Assembly: GCF_026191355.1 (NCBI RefSeq)
Contig: NZ_JAPHOQ010000001.1
Span: forward strand, 246,001-310,000
Source: Legionella sheltonii
Lineage (GTDB): Bacteria > Pseudomonadota > Gammaproteobacteria > Legionellales > Legionellaceae
Reading direction: 5' to 3'
Length of the DNA stretch: 64,000 bases
Below, one piece after another: positions 44,978 to 53,590 of the stretch (positions are counted from its first letter, which is position 1; the number at the start of each line of letters is the position of its first letter). Made by a program: the position numbers and the translations under genes. Under the pieces are notes generated by a model that did no database searches, was not told the origin of the DNA, and worked only from the letters and a program-made list of their open reading frames with translations.

Positions 44978-45751
44978 ATGAATGATTTAGAGAATAAAAT
45001 TATTTTAGTGACTGGGGCATCGAGCGGCATTGGTCAAGCTTGTGCCCGCTTATGTGCACAACATGGAGCTCGATTGATTCTCTGTGCTCGACGTATTGAG
45101 CGTCTTGGGGCTTTAGCCAAAGAGCTGAGCCAACATTTTGGTAAAGAACACTATGTTTTGCCTTTGGATGTATGTGATCATCAGCAAGTAACACAGCAGT
45201 TAGGTTCTTTACCCAGTCCGTGGAACGCTATAGATGTTCTTATTAATAATGCAGGCTTAGCATTGGATACATTACCATTGCAGCAGGGGATTGAGGCGCA
45301 TTGGGATATAATGATTGATACCAATATTAAAGGCCTACTTTATGTTAGCCGAGCTTTGATTCCTGGAATGTTAGAGCGGGGGCGTGGCCATGTCGTAAAT
45401 ATCAGTTCCATAGCTGGACATGAGTGTTACCCCAATGGTAATGTTTATTGTGCAACGAAACATGCAGTACATGCTATTTCAAAATCAATGAGACTGGATA
45501 TGCTTGGTAAACCTGTGCGTATTACTGAAATTGCACCAGGTGCTGTCGAAACTGAGTTTAGTGAAGTTCGATGGAATGATAAACAAAAAGCAAAAGAGTT
45601 TTATCAGGATTTTCACCCGTTACTGGCAGAGGATATAGCGGATGCCATAGTTTATTGTATCACCCGTCCACAACATATGGATATCGAAGAAATGACGATT
45701 ATGCCCACGGTACAAGCATCGGCTAATCATTTATACAGAGAAAAGAAATAA
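44978..45751 (+). CDS. Short-chain dehydrogenase/reductase (YdfG-like)
   Basis: Seen: 257 residues with the Rossmann motif LVTGASSGIGQA (about 10-21), INNAG (NNAG motif), INISS-type VVNISSIAGHE (catalytic Ser) and NVYCATKHAVHA (Tyr-x3-Lys). Known: classical SDR; YdfG relatives reduce 3-hydroxy acids, serine or malonic semialdehyde with NADP. ATG 44978 is preferred because GAGGGGCA lies just upstream; the longer frame from 44909 is not supported. Follows the phosphoribosyltransferase gene by 195 bp. Confidence 0.9.
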   Translation: MNDLENKIILVTGASSGIGQACARLCAQHGARLILCARRIERLGALAKELSQHFGKEHYVLPLDVCDHQQVTQQLGSLPSPWNAIDVLINNAGLALDTLPLQQGIEAHWDIMIDTNIKGLLYVSRALIPGMLERGRGHVVNISSIAGHECYPNGNVYCATKHAVHAISKSMRLDMLGKPVRITEIAPGAVETEFSEVRWNDKQKAKEFYQDFHPLLAEDIADAIVYCITRPQHMDIEEMTIMPTVQASANHLYREKK

Positions 45752-46089
45752 GTAAAGATTGTGCAAAAAACGCACAACTACTGGGCTCGATAGTCTATTC
45801 TCTATACATATGGGTGGTGACTTTTCCGACTGAACCATTTAATAATTTCAAGTTGGGAGGTTGTTTTGGAGCGTGGTGTGCAAGCCTATGTGATGAATAG
45901 GAAGCCTAAAACGCTACATAGATCTCCAGAGTGAATAAAACAAGAGGCTCAGGATCCGGAAAGCCTTCGCCCGTATAACAATACCCCCTCTATTCGCATT
46001 AAAATAAACCACTTTGATTAAAATTCATTCTTGTCTTATACTTAACCTACCCATAATTAGATTTTATGAGTAAGAGTCAGGAGGCTATT
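45752..46089. other. Intergenic region before the Trp-His repeat gene
   Basis: A 338-bp gap. It starts with a small hairpin just after the SDR stop (ttgtgc 45759-45764 with gcacaa 45772-45777), a weak terminator candidate. The middle holds no gene I can support. The right end carries the promoter described separately. Confidence 0.4.
46014..46042 (+). promoter_or_regulatory. Sigma-70-type promoter of the Trp-His repeat gene
   Basis: Seen: TTGATT (46014-46019), a 17-bp spacer, and TATACT (46037-46042), each close to consensus. The predicted start, near 46049, gives a leader of about 40 bases that contains CAGGAGG before the ATG at 46090. Confidence 0.55.
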
Positions 46090-46329
46090 ATGAAAAAACT
46101 AATTATTTCAGCAGTCTTAAGTACCCCTCTCTTTTTAAGTTCATTTCCTGCTTCTGCAGCTCTATCCCCTGCTCTTGAAAATCCAGCTCTAAGGACAGAT
46201 GCCTCAGTCGTTAATAATAATTTACCCACTGCTGGAACAAAGTATGCCTATTGGCATCGATGGCATCATTGGCATAGGTGGCATCATTGGCATCGATGGC
46301 ATCGTTGGCATCATTGGCATTATTACTAA
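46090..46329 (+). CDS. Small secreted protein with C-terminal (Trp-His-X)8 repeat
   Basis: Seen: 79 residues. Signal peptide about 1-24 (cleavage after ASA), a short spacer, then WHR, WHH, WHR, WHH, WHR, WHR, WHH, WHY and a final Tyr, making up the last 25 residues. ATG 46090 is supported by AGGAGG and by the signal peptide beginning there. Known: His-rich tails chelate Cu, Zn or Ni; small proteins with aromatic/His repeats occur in several bacteria without settled function. Inferred: exported metal- or heme-binding peptide, or an envelope-associated peptide. It is followed 44 bp later by a Tyr-rich lipoprotein gene. Confidence 0.7.
   Translation: MKKLIISAVLSTPLFLSSFPASAALSPALENPALRTDASVVNNNLPTAGTKYAYWHRWHHWHRWHHWHRWHRWHHWHYY
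46252..46323 (+). repeat. Eight tandem 9-bp units TGGCATNNN
   Basis: Seen: eight consecutive copies of a 9-base unit, always TGGCAT plus a variable codon (CGA, CAT, AGG, CAT, CGA, CGT, CAT, TAT). They lie in frame inside the small secreted gene and encode Trp-His-X. Because the unit is three codons long, slippage would change copy number without a frameshift. Confidence 0.9.
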
Positions 46330-46373
46330 TTTTTAAGAGAAATCGCTTAAGAGTTAATGAAAAGGAAGGGATT

Positions 46374-46619
46374 ATGAACAGATTAATGCTTGCTTTACTG
46401 GTGTTAGGCACCATGTTCTTAGTAACAAGTTGCGTTACAGAACGTGTTTACTATACTCCCACCTATACTCCTGCATATGCCTATTCCGTTGGGTATTATC
46501 ATACCAGTCCTTACTGGGATATTGATTATTACAATGATGATGATGCTTATTACTATGGTTATGACGATTTGGGAGATGTGGGTTACTGGGGTATGTATAA
46601 TTCTTATCAAGTTTATTAG
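46374..46619 (+). CDS. Tyrosine-rich small lipoprotein
   Basis: Seen: 81 residues with a lipoprotein signal (LFLVTSC-type lipobox, MFLVTSC ending near residue 18). The mature part is extraordinarily rich in Tyr, with Asp and Gly (YYNDDDAYYYGYDDLG). AAGGAAGGG precedes the ATG at 46374; a longer frame from 46278 only reflects overlap with the previous gene. Function unknown. Probably co-transcribed with the Trp-His repeat gene; the hairpin at 46629-46653 closes the unit. Confidence 0.7.
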   Translation: MNRLMLALLVLGTMFLVTSCVTERVYYTPTYTPAYAYSVGYYHTSPYWDIDYYNDDDAYYYGYDDLGDVGYWGMYNSYQVY

Positions 46620-46628
46620 ACCAAGAGC

Positions 46629-46653
46629 AGATCCTCGTGTGAAGCGAGGATCT
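46629..46653. terminator. Hairpin between convergent genes
   Basis: Seen: agatcctcg (46629-46637) pairs perfectly with cgaggatct (46645-46653), loop tgtgaag. A T-rich run lies about 18 bases further on. Located between the lipoprotein gene and the convergent efp gene, so it could serve both directions. Confidence 0.65.
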
Positions 46654-46679
46654 ATAAATCGCATAGGAATTTTTTTTAA

Positions 46680-47249
46680 TTATTCTTTGGCACGAGATAC
46701 GTATTCACCTTTACGGGTATCTACTTTAATTAACTCGCCAGTTTGCACGAACAAGGGGACGCGGACTACGGCTCCTGTTTCTAGAATGGCTGGTTTGCCA
46801 CCACCTCCAGAGGTATCGCCTTTTAATCCTGGATCGGTTTCAGTAATTTCCAAAATCACAAAATTTGGAGGCGTAACCTGTATTGGCTCATTATTCCACA
46901 GCGTTACGATGCAAATATCTTGTTCTTTTAACCATTGTTCTGCATCAGCAAGTACCTCTTTACTTAAAGCATATTGTTCAAAATTATCAGGAACCATAAA
47001 ATGCCATTGTTCCCCATCATTATATAAATATTGCATTTCTACATCGGCAACATCAGCTGAAGGTAATGTGTCTCCCGATTTAAAAGTACGCTCTACAACG
47101 CGCCCCGTTTTCAAGTTACGAATTTTAATGCGGGTAAAGGCCTGTCCTTTTCCGGGTTTTACAAACTCACAATCGAGAATGGTACATGGGGCGTCATCAA
47201 CCATTACTTTTAAGCCGTTTTTAAATTCATTGGTGCTATAAATTGCCAT
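46680..47249 (-). CDS. efp: Elongation factor P
   Basis: Seen: 189 residues, full-length EF-P: KOW-like N-terminal domain with [12 protein letters not shown], where Lys34 is the residue modified by beta-lysylation, then two OB domains (FLKSGDTL-type [11 protein letters not shown], and the C-terminal [11 protein letters not shown] signature). Known: relieves ribosome stalling at polyproline. The divergent neighbour is epmB, the lysine aminomutase that makes the modifying beta-lysine, which fits Lys34 being modified. Confidence 0.97.
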   Translation of the reverse strand: MAIYSTNEFKNGLKVMVDDAPCTILDCEFVKPGKGQAFTRIKIRNLKTGRVVERTFKSGDTLPSADVADVEMQYLYNDGEQWHFMVPDNFEQYALSKEVLADAEQWLKEQDICIVTLWNNEPIQVTPPNFVILEITETDPGLKGDTSGGGGKPAILETGAVVRVPLFVQTGELIKVDTRKGEYVSRAKE

Positions 47250-47320
47250 TAGTACTCCAGAGTTGAGATTTTGTTAGGTTTTAGTTAAAGTTCGCACAGT
47301 TTATCAAGTCTGTGTAATTA

Positions 47321-48304
47321 ATGCGAGATACCTCTTTAAGTTGGCAAAAAAAATTGGCGCAAGGTTTTGCTTCAGTTAATGAACTATTAGCATTTTTAGA
47401 GTTGCCCTTATCTATTGGAAATGTACATGCTGAAAAGCAATTTCCCAGTCGTGTGCCTCTAGGATTTGCTGCGCGCATGCAAAAAGGAAATCCTCATGAT
47501 CCTTTATTACTGCAGGTCTTAGCTACGGAAAATGAATTAACTGCAAGTGAAGAATACAGTCTGGATCCTTTAGAAGAACAGAACAGTAACCCAATTCGCG
47601 GATTAATACATAAGTATTATGGTCGGATTTTATTAACGGTAACTGGTGTGTGCGCTGTGAATTGTCGTTATTGTTTTCGTAGACATTTTCCTTATCAAGA
47701 CAATAACCCTGGCCGGAATGGGTTTAAAGCGATTTGTGACTATATTTCTCAAGATCCCAGTATCACTGAGGTGATTTTGAGTGGCGGCGATCCTTTATTG
47801 GCGTCTGATTTGGTTTTAACGGAGCTCATAAAACAATTAGAGGAAATTCCTCATCTGCATACGTTACGAATCCATACCCGAATTCCCATTGTTTTTCCTG
47901 AGCGAATGGACGAGGGACTGCTTTCATTATTAAAAAATACACGATTTAACAAAGTGATTGTCTTGCATTGTAACCACGCACAAGAGTTAGATGATTCTGT
48001 ACTACAGGTGCTTCAGGAATTACAGCATATTGGATGTTATTTGCTAAACCAATCGGTATTACTCGCAGGAATCAATGACGATGCCCGTATTCTAGCTGAT
48101 TTAAGCCAAAAATTATTTGCTTATGGTGTCTTACCTTATTATTTACATAAATTGGATAAGGTAAAAGGAGCGGCTCATTTTGATTTAACTTTTGATGCAG
48201 TACAATCCATTTATAAGCAATTACAAAATCGCTTACCGGGATATTTATTGCCGCGATTAGTTTGTGAGGAGCCGGGAAAGCTGAGTAAAACGCTACTCAT
48301 CTAA
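47321..48304 (+). CDS. epmB: EF-P (R)-beta-lysine pathway lysine 2,3-aminomutase EpmB
   Basis: Seen: 327 residues with the radical-SAM cluster CAVNCRYC (Cys111, Cys115, Cys118), SGGDPLL, and the C-terminal YYLHKLDKVKGAAHF block with the PLP-binding lysine. The length matches EpmB (about 340), shorter than KamA of lysine catabolism. Known: converts (S)-alpha-lysine to (R)-beta-lysine, which EpmA attaches to EF-P. Divergent from efp with 71 bp between starts; epmA is not in the window. Confidence 0.93.
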   Translation: MRDTSLSWQKKLAQGFASVNELLAFLELPLSIGNVHAEKQFPSRVPLGFAARMQKGNPHDPLLLQVLATENELTASEEYSLDPLEEQNSNPIRGLIHKYYGRILLTVTGVCAVNCRYCFRRHFPYQDNNPGRNGFKAICDYISQDPSITEVILSGGDPLLASDLVLTELIKQLEEIPHLHTLRIHTRIPIVFPERMDEGLLSLLKNTRFNKVIVLHCNHAQELDDSVLQVLQELQHIGCYLLNQSVLLAGINDDARILADLSQKLFAYGVLPYYLHKLDKVKGAAHFDLTFDAVQSIYKQLQNRLPGYLLPRLVCEEPGKLSKTLLI

Positions 48305-48367
48305 GAGATGCTTCAGTATCAGCATATAGGGTTAAGATGAATAAAGGACATTTTTAAGAGATAAAGA

Positions 48368-49267
48368 ATGAAAAATTTACCTGTGTTAACCCCGGGGGAT
48401 TGGATAGAAATCATTGCCCCTTCATCTCGGAGTACTGATCGTCAATTATCCGAGTTGAAAGAATTATTGGAGTCCTGGGGATTAAACTGTATTGTTCAGC
48501 AAGATATTTTCGCTCGAGATTTACTCTGTGCCAATACAGATGAAATGCGGTTTAAGCATCTAAAAAATGCCCTTGAAAATCCTAAAACAAAAGCGGTTAT
48601 TTGTGTGCGGGGTGGTTATGGTGCCACACGTTTAATACCAAAGTTAGCAGAGGTGCATCCTCCAGAAACAGCCAAAATATTTATTGGCATTAGTGACATC
48701 ACTTGCCTTCATCTCTATTTGCAGCAACAATGGAATTGGCCAACAATACATGGTGCTGCAGCACCTGATAAATTTTCCAAGGAATCGATTGCGTCGGTAC
48801 GTTCGATTTTATTTCGTGATGCACCCATTGCGTTCAATGATTTAACCCCAATGAACACACAGGCCCAAAAGGAGAGGTTTATCAAATCTCAGGTCACCGG
48901 TGGTAATTTGGCAATGATACAATCAGGGATTGGAACCTGCTGGCAAATCGACGGACGTGAAAAAATTATACTACTCGAAGAAATTGGCGAGCGAGGATAT
49001 CGTGTGGATCGTATGCTGGAACATTTAAAGCAAGCCAATATTTTTACCCATGCTGCTGCCATCCTATTAGGTGATTTTCTCCATGGTCTTGAACCCAATG
49101 GGACTTCTTTGATTGATCCGGTCTTACAGCGTTTTGCTGAAAGCTGTGCGATTCCAGTATTAAGAATCGCAGGAATCGGTCATGGGCCCATTAATTATCC
49201 TATTCCTTTGGGAACTGAGGTCCATTTGCAATTGGGGGCTCACCCGCAGTTAACGTGTTTTCGATGA
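48368..49267 (+). CDS. LD-carboxypeptidase (S66 family)
   Basis: Seen: 299 residues with S66 signatures: VRGGYGATRLIP, GISDITCLHL (nucleophile Ser109), LLEEIGERGYRVDRML (catalytic Glu) and GIGHGPINYPIPLG (catalytic His). Known: cytoplasmic LdcA removes the terminal D-Ala from murein tetrapeptides during peptidoglycan recycling; MccF homologues cleave microcin C instead. The recycling role is favoured by the presence of murU/amgK in the same window. AAGAGATAAAG precedes the ATG; 63 bp after epmB. Confidence 0.9.
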   Translation: MKNLPVLTPGDWIEIIAPSSRSTDRQLSELKELLESWGLNCIVQQDIFARDLLCANTDEMRFKHLKNALENPKTKAVICVRGGYGATRLIPKLAEVHPPETAKIFIGISDITCLHLYLQQQWNWPTIHGAAAPDKFSKESIASVRSILFRDAPIAFNDLTPMNTQAQKERFIKSQVTGGNLAMIQSGIGTCWQIDGREKIILLEEIGERGYRVDRMLEHLKQANIFTHAAAILLGDFLHGLEPNGTSLIDPVLQRFAESCAIPVLRIAGIGHGPINYPIPLGTEVHLQLGAHPQLTCFR

Positions 49268-49469
49268 CAGTGACTGCAATAAAGTTTTTTGTTGGTTAAG
49301 AAGCCCTTATCCCGCAAGTGGCAGAGCGGCAGGCGTGAGGGTTCCTTCGCTAAAAGTAATATCCTCATCCGCCCTGGGCTGCTAATTCTTCCCGTTAATC
49401 AAGGTGAAGGGGCTTATTAAACATAAGAGCAATCAGGATAAGGAGAGAGGGATCTATTTCTGCCTCCAG

Positions 49470-50696
49470 CTAAACACGCACTATTTGTCTGTACACCGGT
49501 GCGATACACTCCATTTCTGAACCGAGATTTTTTAATAAGCTTTGTGTCGCAATCAATTTGGCATCAACAATATCATCTGTTTCATAATGGTCATTATGAT
49601 GCAGGATAAGTTGCTTTGATTTTGTTAAATGGGCAAACTCACTGATTTGCCTAGGGCATGAATGCCCCCACGATACACGTCCGGTATCGTATTCTTCATC
49701 TGTGAACGCGCAATCTACAATTAAAATATCTGAATTCGTTGTAAACTCAATAAGTTTTTGTACAAAATCAGCGTCATATAAGGGATATGATTTATCATAT
49801 AACTCATTATCAGTGATATAGCTTATGATTTTATTATTATATTGAATTTTATACCCATATGTGACACATGGATGCTGAAGTGCGATGGTTGAAATGGTGA
49901 TATTACCTATTTCAAATTTTTGTTCTGCCACTAAATCATTATAGGAAATTGTCGAGGGTAAGTTATCTATCTTAACGGGAAAATAGGTTCCATCCATCAG
50001 TCCTGAGAGTAACTTATGAACGCTTTTTACTCCTTGCGGTGGACCATAAAAACGAAACTGATTTCCAGGATGATACAATGGCTTAAAAAACGTCAATCCA
50101 TGGATATGATCCCAGTGTTCGTGGGTAATTAAAATATCTGCTTCAATTTGATTTTGCTTTTTAGTGATTAACTCATTACCTAAAGGGATTATTCCTGAAC
50201 CTGCGTCCAGTATAAAATTTCGTTCATTGACAAAATTTAAGGTGATACAGGAAGTGTGGCCACCATATTTAACAAAATCTTTTCCTGGTGCTGGAAATGC
50301 ACCCGTTACACCCCAAAATTCAATATCTATCTTGTCCTCAATAATACGGTTAAGCTGAGCAGTAAATAATTCACTGTGGTTTGTTTGATAAATACAACCA
50401 TGCGCACCCAATTGATAAGGGTTAATGTTTTTTTTGCTCGTCTCTAAAGATAGAATGATGGTTTTATAGGAAGTTGATTGAGACAGTTCTTTAATCTGTG
50501 CCGCTGAGATAGAGTGATCGATTAATACATAATCCGGTTTCAGTTGATGCACTTGAATGACCGCATCAGCCATATTATCGGTAGAGAAAGTGATATATCC
50601 TGCTTTTTTCAATTCTTTGGTAATTAACTGAATTTGATTTGAATCTTGATGTATCACATAGATAGAAATTGGTTTCTGCTGAGTATGAATTTCCAT
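49470..50696 (-). CDS. Receiver-like domain fused to metallo-beta-lactamase hydrolase
   Basis: Seen: 408 residues. The N-terminal ~125 look like a response-regulator receiver: VIHQDSNQIQLI start, Asp in YVLIDHS at the phosphorylation position, and ILSLE strand. The usual Lys-Pro near the end is missing. The C-terminal part is a metallo-beta-lactamase fold: THEHWDHIHGLTFF (HxHxDH), IVDCAFTDEEY and LILHHNDHYETDD. Known: similar REC-MBL proteins, related to cyclic-phosphodiesterase or RNase Z-like hydrolases, occur in Legionella and other proteobacteria. No histidine kinase gene is adjacent. Substrate unknown. Confidence 0.8.
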   Translation of the reverse strand: MEIHTQQKPISIYVIHQDSNQIQLITKELKKAGYITFSTDNMADAVIQVHQLKPDYVLIDHSISAAQIKELSQSTSYKTIILSLETSKKNINPYQLGAHGCIYQTNHSELFTAQLNRIIEDKIDIEFWGVTGAFPAPGKDFVKYGGHTSCITLNFVNERNFILDAGSGIIPLGNELITKKQNQIEADILITHEHWDHIHGLTFFKPLYHPGNQFRFYGPPQGVKSVHKLLSGLMDGTYFPVKIDNLPSTISYNDLVAEQKFEIGNITISTIALQHPCVTYGYKIQYNNKIISYITDNELYDKSYPLYDADFVQKLIEFTTNSDILIVDCAFTDEEYDTGRVSWGHSCPRQISEFAHLTKSKQLILHHNDHYETDDIVDAKLIATQSLLKNLGSEMECIAPVYRQIVRV

Positions 50697-50802
50697 ATTC
50701 TGACTCGATTCCTGCGGTTACTAGTACCTATAATTATGGCACATAAGGTAAGAATGGCTTGAACACTTTTCGACAGAAGGCTTATGTGATGGTCCATTCC
50801 GG

Positions 50803-52887
50803 CTAAATTAAACTTTCCTCTTCTTGATAGAGCTTAATTAGTTTTTCCTGCGCATTATTATTGCCTTGGTGTATGGGTTTATAACTTCCATCACTTTGCA
50901 TTTCCCAAGTATTACTGTTGTCTTTAAGATAGTTCTTAATAATTTCCTGTTTGATGCGCTTTTTACAGCGTTCATCAAGAATAGGAAACATAATTTCAAT
51001 CCGATGGTATAAATTTCTTTCCATCAAATCAGCACTAGAGCAAAAATAATATTCTTCTTCCTGGACACGAAAGTAAAATACTCGATGATGTTCCAGGAAT
51101 CGTCCGATATAAGAAAGTACCCGTATGTTTTCTGAAATGCCTGGTATTCCAGGTTTCAGACAACATACCCCGCGCACAAGCAAATTGACTTTAACCCCTG
51201 CTTGAGATGCCTTGTATAAAGCTTGAATGATGGTTTTATCGGCTAAGCCATTTACTTTGAGGAGAATTTCCGTGTCTCCTTTTTTTAAAGCGGCTGCAGT
51301 GCATTGCTCAATGTATTGCAGCAGCGTTTTTTGTAAGGTAAAGGGGGAATGGCTTATCGCCTTAAGTTTGACCGCTTTACCAAGTCCGGTTAATTGTTGA
51401 AAAATAATTTGAATATCTGAAGTAATTGTTGGCTCACACGTTAATAAACCCAAGTCGGTATAACGTTTTGCCGTGTACTCATGGTAATTTCCCGTACTTA
51501 AATGGACGTAACGCTTTAGTTTTCCGTGCGCCCTACGAACAACAAGAGTCATTTTGGCATGGGTTTTATACCCTACAACCCCATAAAGCACCAGAATTCC
51601 TGCCGCATGTAAACGATTTGCTAATTTCAGATTGGATTCTTCATCAAAACGTGCCCGCAATTCAATCACGGCAGTTACTTCCTTACCTGAGTGGGCGGCA
51701 TCAACTAAAGCATCCACCATCACTGATTCGGAGCGAGTACGATACAACGTTTGACTAATTGCCAAGACATTGGGATCACTGGCTGCCTGTCTTACAAAAT
51801 CAATAACTACTTCAAAGCTTTGATAGGGGTGGTGCAACAGAATATCCTCTTCATCAAGCACATTGAATAAATTTCGTTCTGACTTAGGAAATTGAGGATA
51901 TTGTGCTGTGAAGGGTGGGTAATTTAAATCAGGCCTATCAATACTGTTAATGGCAGTTAGATGGCGTTGTATATTAACGGGGCCATCACAATAATAAGTA
52001 TCTTCATGCCGGAGATGATATTTTTGCAATAAAAAATCAACAATTTTGTCTGGACAATTTTTTTCGATTTCAAGGCGAACCACATGGCCATAATGACGAG
52101 AGAAAATCTCTCGTTGTAGTGCTTTGGCTAAATCATCAATTTCTTCCTCTCGCAAGAACAAATCACTGTTTCGGGTTAGGCGAAAAGAATAGCAACCACT
52201 AATTTCCATACCCGGGAATAAACTGTTGACATGCGTCGTAATAATCGAGGAGAGATGAACAAAATAATGCGCATCTCCGCATAACTCTGATGGTAAATGA
52301 ATGATCCTGGGAATCGATCTTGGTGCATGGACTACTGCATAATTAATGTTTCGGTCAAAAGCATCTTTGCCACTTAATGAAATAATAAAGTTTAAACTTT
52401 TGTTAATCAGCTGTGGTAAAGGATGGGCCAAATCCAGTGCTATGGGACTTATTACAGGTTGAATTTCGTGCTTAAAGTAGTGTTTTGCCCATAAATGAAT
52501 GTCATCAGTCCATTGTTCGGTATCGAGGAAAAAAATTTTTTCTTTGCTTAAAGCCGGAAGGAGTTGTTTATTAAATATTGAATAGAGTTGGTCGATAAGT
52601 TTATGTGTTTTTTGGCTGATCAGGCTGAATGCTTCTTCAGGACGAAGCCCATCAATCGTTAATTTTCCTGAGGACATGGCAATTTTTTCTTTAAGACCTG
52701 CAACCCGTATTTCAAAAAATTCGTCAAGATTGCTACTGCAAATGCTAAGAAAGCGCATTCTTTCCAGCAAAGGAACGCGTTCATCATTGGCCAGCATGAG
52801 AACTCTCTGATTAAATGCAATAATCGAAAATTCTCGATTAATATAATATTCTGGATTATCCAACCCTATTTCCAAGAGTAACTCCAT
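50803..52887 (-). CDS. ppk1: Polyphosphate kinase 1
   Basis: Seen: 694 residues, the full PPK1 length, with NREFSIIAFNQRVL at the N-terminus, RFDEESNLKLANRLHAAG, VHLSTGNYHEYTAKRYTDLGL (autophosphorylated His in the HLSTGNYH block), and RGVCCLKPGIPGISENIRV with a second catalytic His later (LEHHRVFYF). Known: reversibly polymerises the ATP gamma-phosphate to polyphosphate at the inner membrane; important in Legionella life-cycle stress. No ppx follows. GGGATAAAAAA precedes the ATG. Confidence 0.96.
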   Translation of the reverse strand: MELLLEIGLDNPEYYINREFSIIAFNQRVLMLANDERVPLLERMRFLSICSSNLDEFFEIRVAGLKEKIAMSSGKLTIDGLRPEEAFSLISQKTHKLIDQLYSIFNKQLLPALSKEKIFFLDTEQWTDDIHLWAKHYFKHEIQPVISPIALDLAHPLPQLINKSLNFIISLSGKDAFDRNINYAVVHAPRSIPRIIHLPSELCGDAHYFVHLSSIITTHVNSLFPGMEISGCYSFRLTRNSDLFLREEEIDDLAKALQREIFSRHYGHVVRLEIEKNCPDKIVDFLLQKYHLRHEDTYYCDGPVNIQRHLTAINSIDRPDLNYPPFTAQYPQFPKSERNLFNVLDEEDILLHHPYQSFEVVIDFVRQAASDPNVLAISQTLYRTRSESVMVDALVDAAHSGKEVTAVIELRARFDEESNLKLANRLHAAGILVLYGVVGYKTHAKMTLVVRRAHGKLKRYVHLSTGNYHEYTAKRYTDLGLLTCEPTITSDIQIIFQQLTGLGKAVKLKAISHSPFTLQKTLLQYIEQCTAAALKKGDTEILLKVNGLADKTIIQALYKASQAGVKVNLLVRGVCCLKPGIPGISENIRVLSYIGRFLEHHRVFYFRVQEEEYYFCSSADLMERNLYHRIEIMFPILDERCKKRIKQEIIKNYLKDNSNTWEMQSDGSYKPIHQGNNNAQEKLIKLYQEEESLI

Positions 52888-53056
52888 TTTTTTATCCCAT
52901 CACCACGCTCAACGATAAGTCAAATAGGGCATCTGCTCGCAACTGTGACTTTTCCCCTAAAGCATTCAAAATGTGGTGCATATTATTTTTTACCATCATA
53001 ACATAGACATAGTAATTGCTATGCTAATATTCTTGTGATCTTATATCTCACTTTAC

Positions 53057-53590
53057 TCAACGAACTAGAAAAAAACAAACCACGATAAACCCTATAAACC
53101 CATAAAAGGGTGATAAATTCCAAAAAGTTAAAGCGAGAAAAAAAATGAAACAACATAGTGCGATAGGAATAGAAAAATACATACCTACAACTCCCTGAGC
53201 AACGGAGTAGCTGGCTGCTGCGAGCAAAGCTAACGCACCATACTGGACGCCAATCATTATCTTACGCATTCCAGGACCATTATGACTGGTCAGCCAATGA
53301 TATCCAGCGAGAGCCATTAATAATCCCGGCAAATTGAGGCTAAGCACGGCAAGCAATAAACCTGTAAATCCAGCAGCTTTATACCCTATGAGCGCTGATA
53401 ATTTAACACCGGTTAATCCTGGAAAAATAAAACTTGAACCCACCATGGCAATAAATTCTTCTTGTCCTACCCAGTGTCGGTAATCAACGGCCTCATATTC
53501 CAATAGTTTTAGCATGGAATTACCGCCTCCTAAGGAAATAAGGCCAATTTTTCCAAAGCTTAGGATAATATCTAAAAGGGTTCTTAGCAT
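53057..53590 (-). CDS. Single-domain CHR-family (chromate transporter-like) membrane protein
   Basis: Seen: 177 residues equal to one CHR half-domain: FGKIGLISLGGGNSMLKLLE, FPGLTGVKLSALIGYKAAG and about five membrane helices. Known: CHR proteins are either ~400-residue two-domain proteins or pairs of ~190-residue halves. Only one half is seen here; its start overlaps the preceding gene by 7 bp and that gene is not a CHR half. Inferred: homo-oligomeric transporter or a degenerate pair. Substrate may be an anion other than chromate. Confidence 0.8.
   Translation of the reverse strand: MLRTLLDIILSFGKIGLISLGGGNSMLKLLEYEAVDYRHWVGQEEFIAMVGSSFIFPGLTGVKLSALIGYKAAGFTGLLLAVLSLNLPGLLMALAGYHWLTSHNGPGMRKIMIGVQYGALALLAAASYSVAQGVVGMYFSIPIALCCFIFFLALTFWNLSPFYGFIGFIVVCFFLVR

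Noticed and set aside
46419..47241. Long frames overlapping the Tyr-rich lipoprotein and efp
   Set aside because: They are antisense or out-of-frame readings of compositionally biased genes; EF-P and the lipoprotein explain the sequence.
49268..49469. Possible small gene or RNA between the LD-carboxypeptidase and REC-MBL genes
   Set aside because: The sequence reads as a decayed dispersed repeat (cctcatccgccctgggct); no start, ribosome site or RNA fold was convincing.
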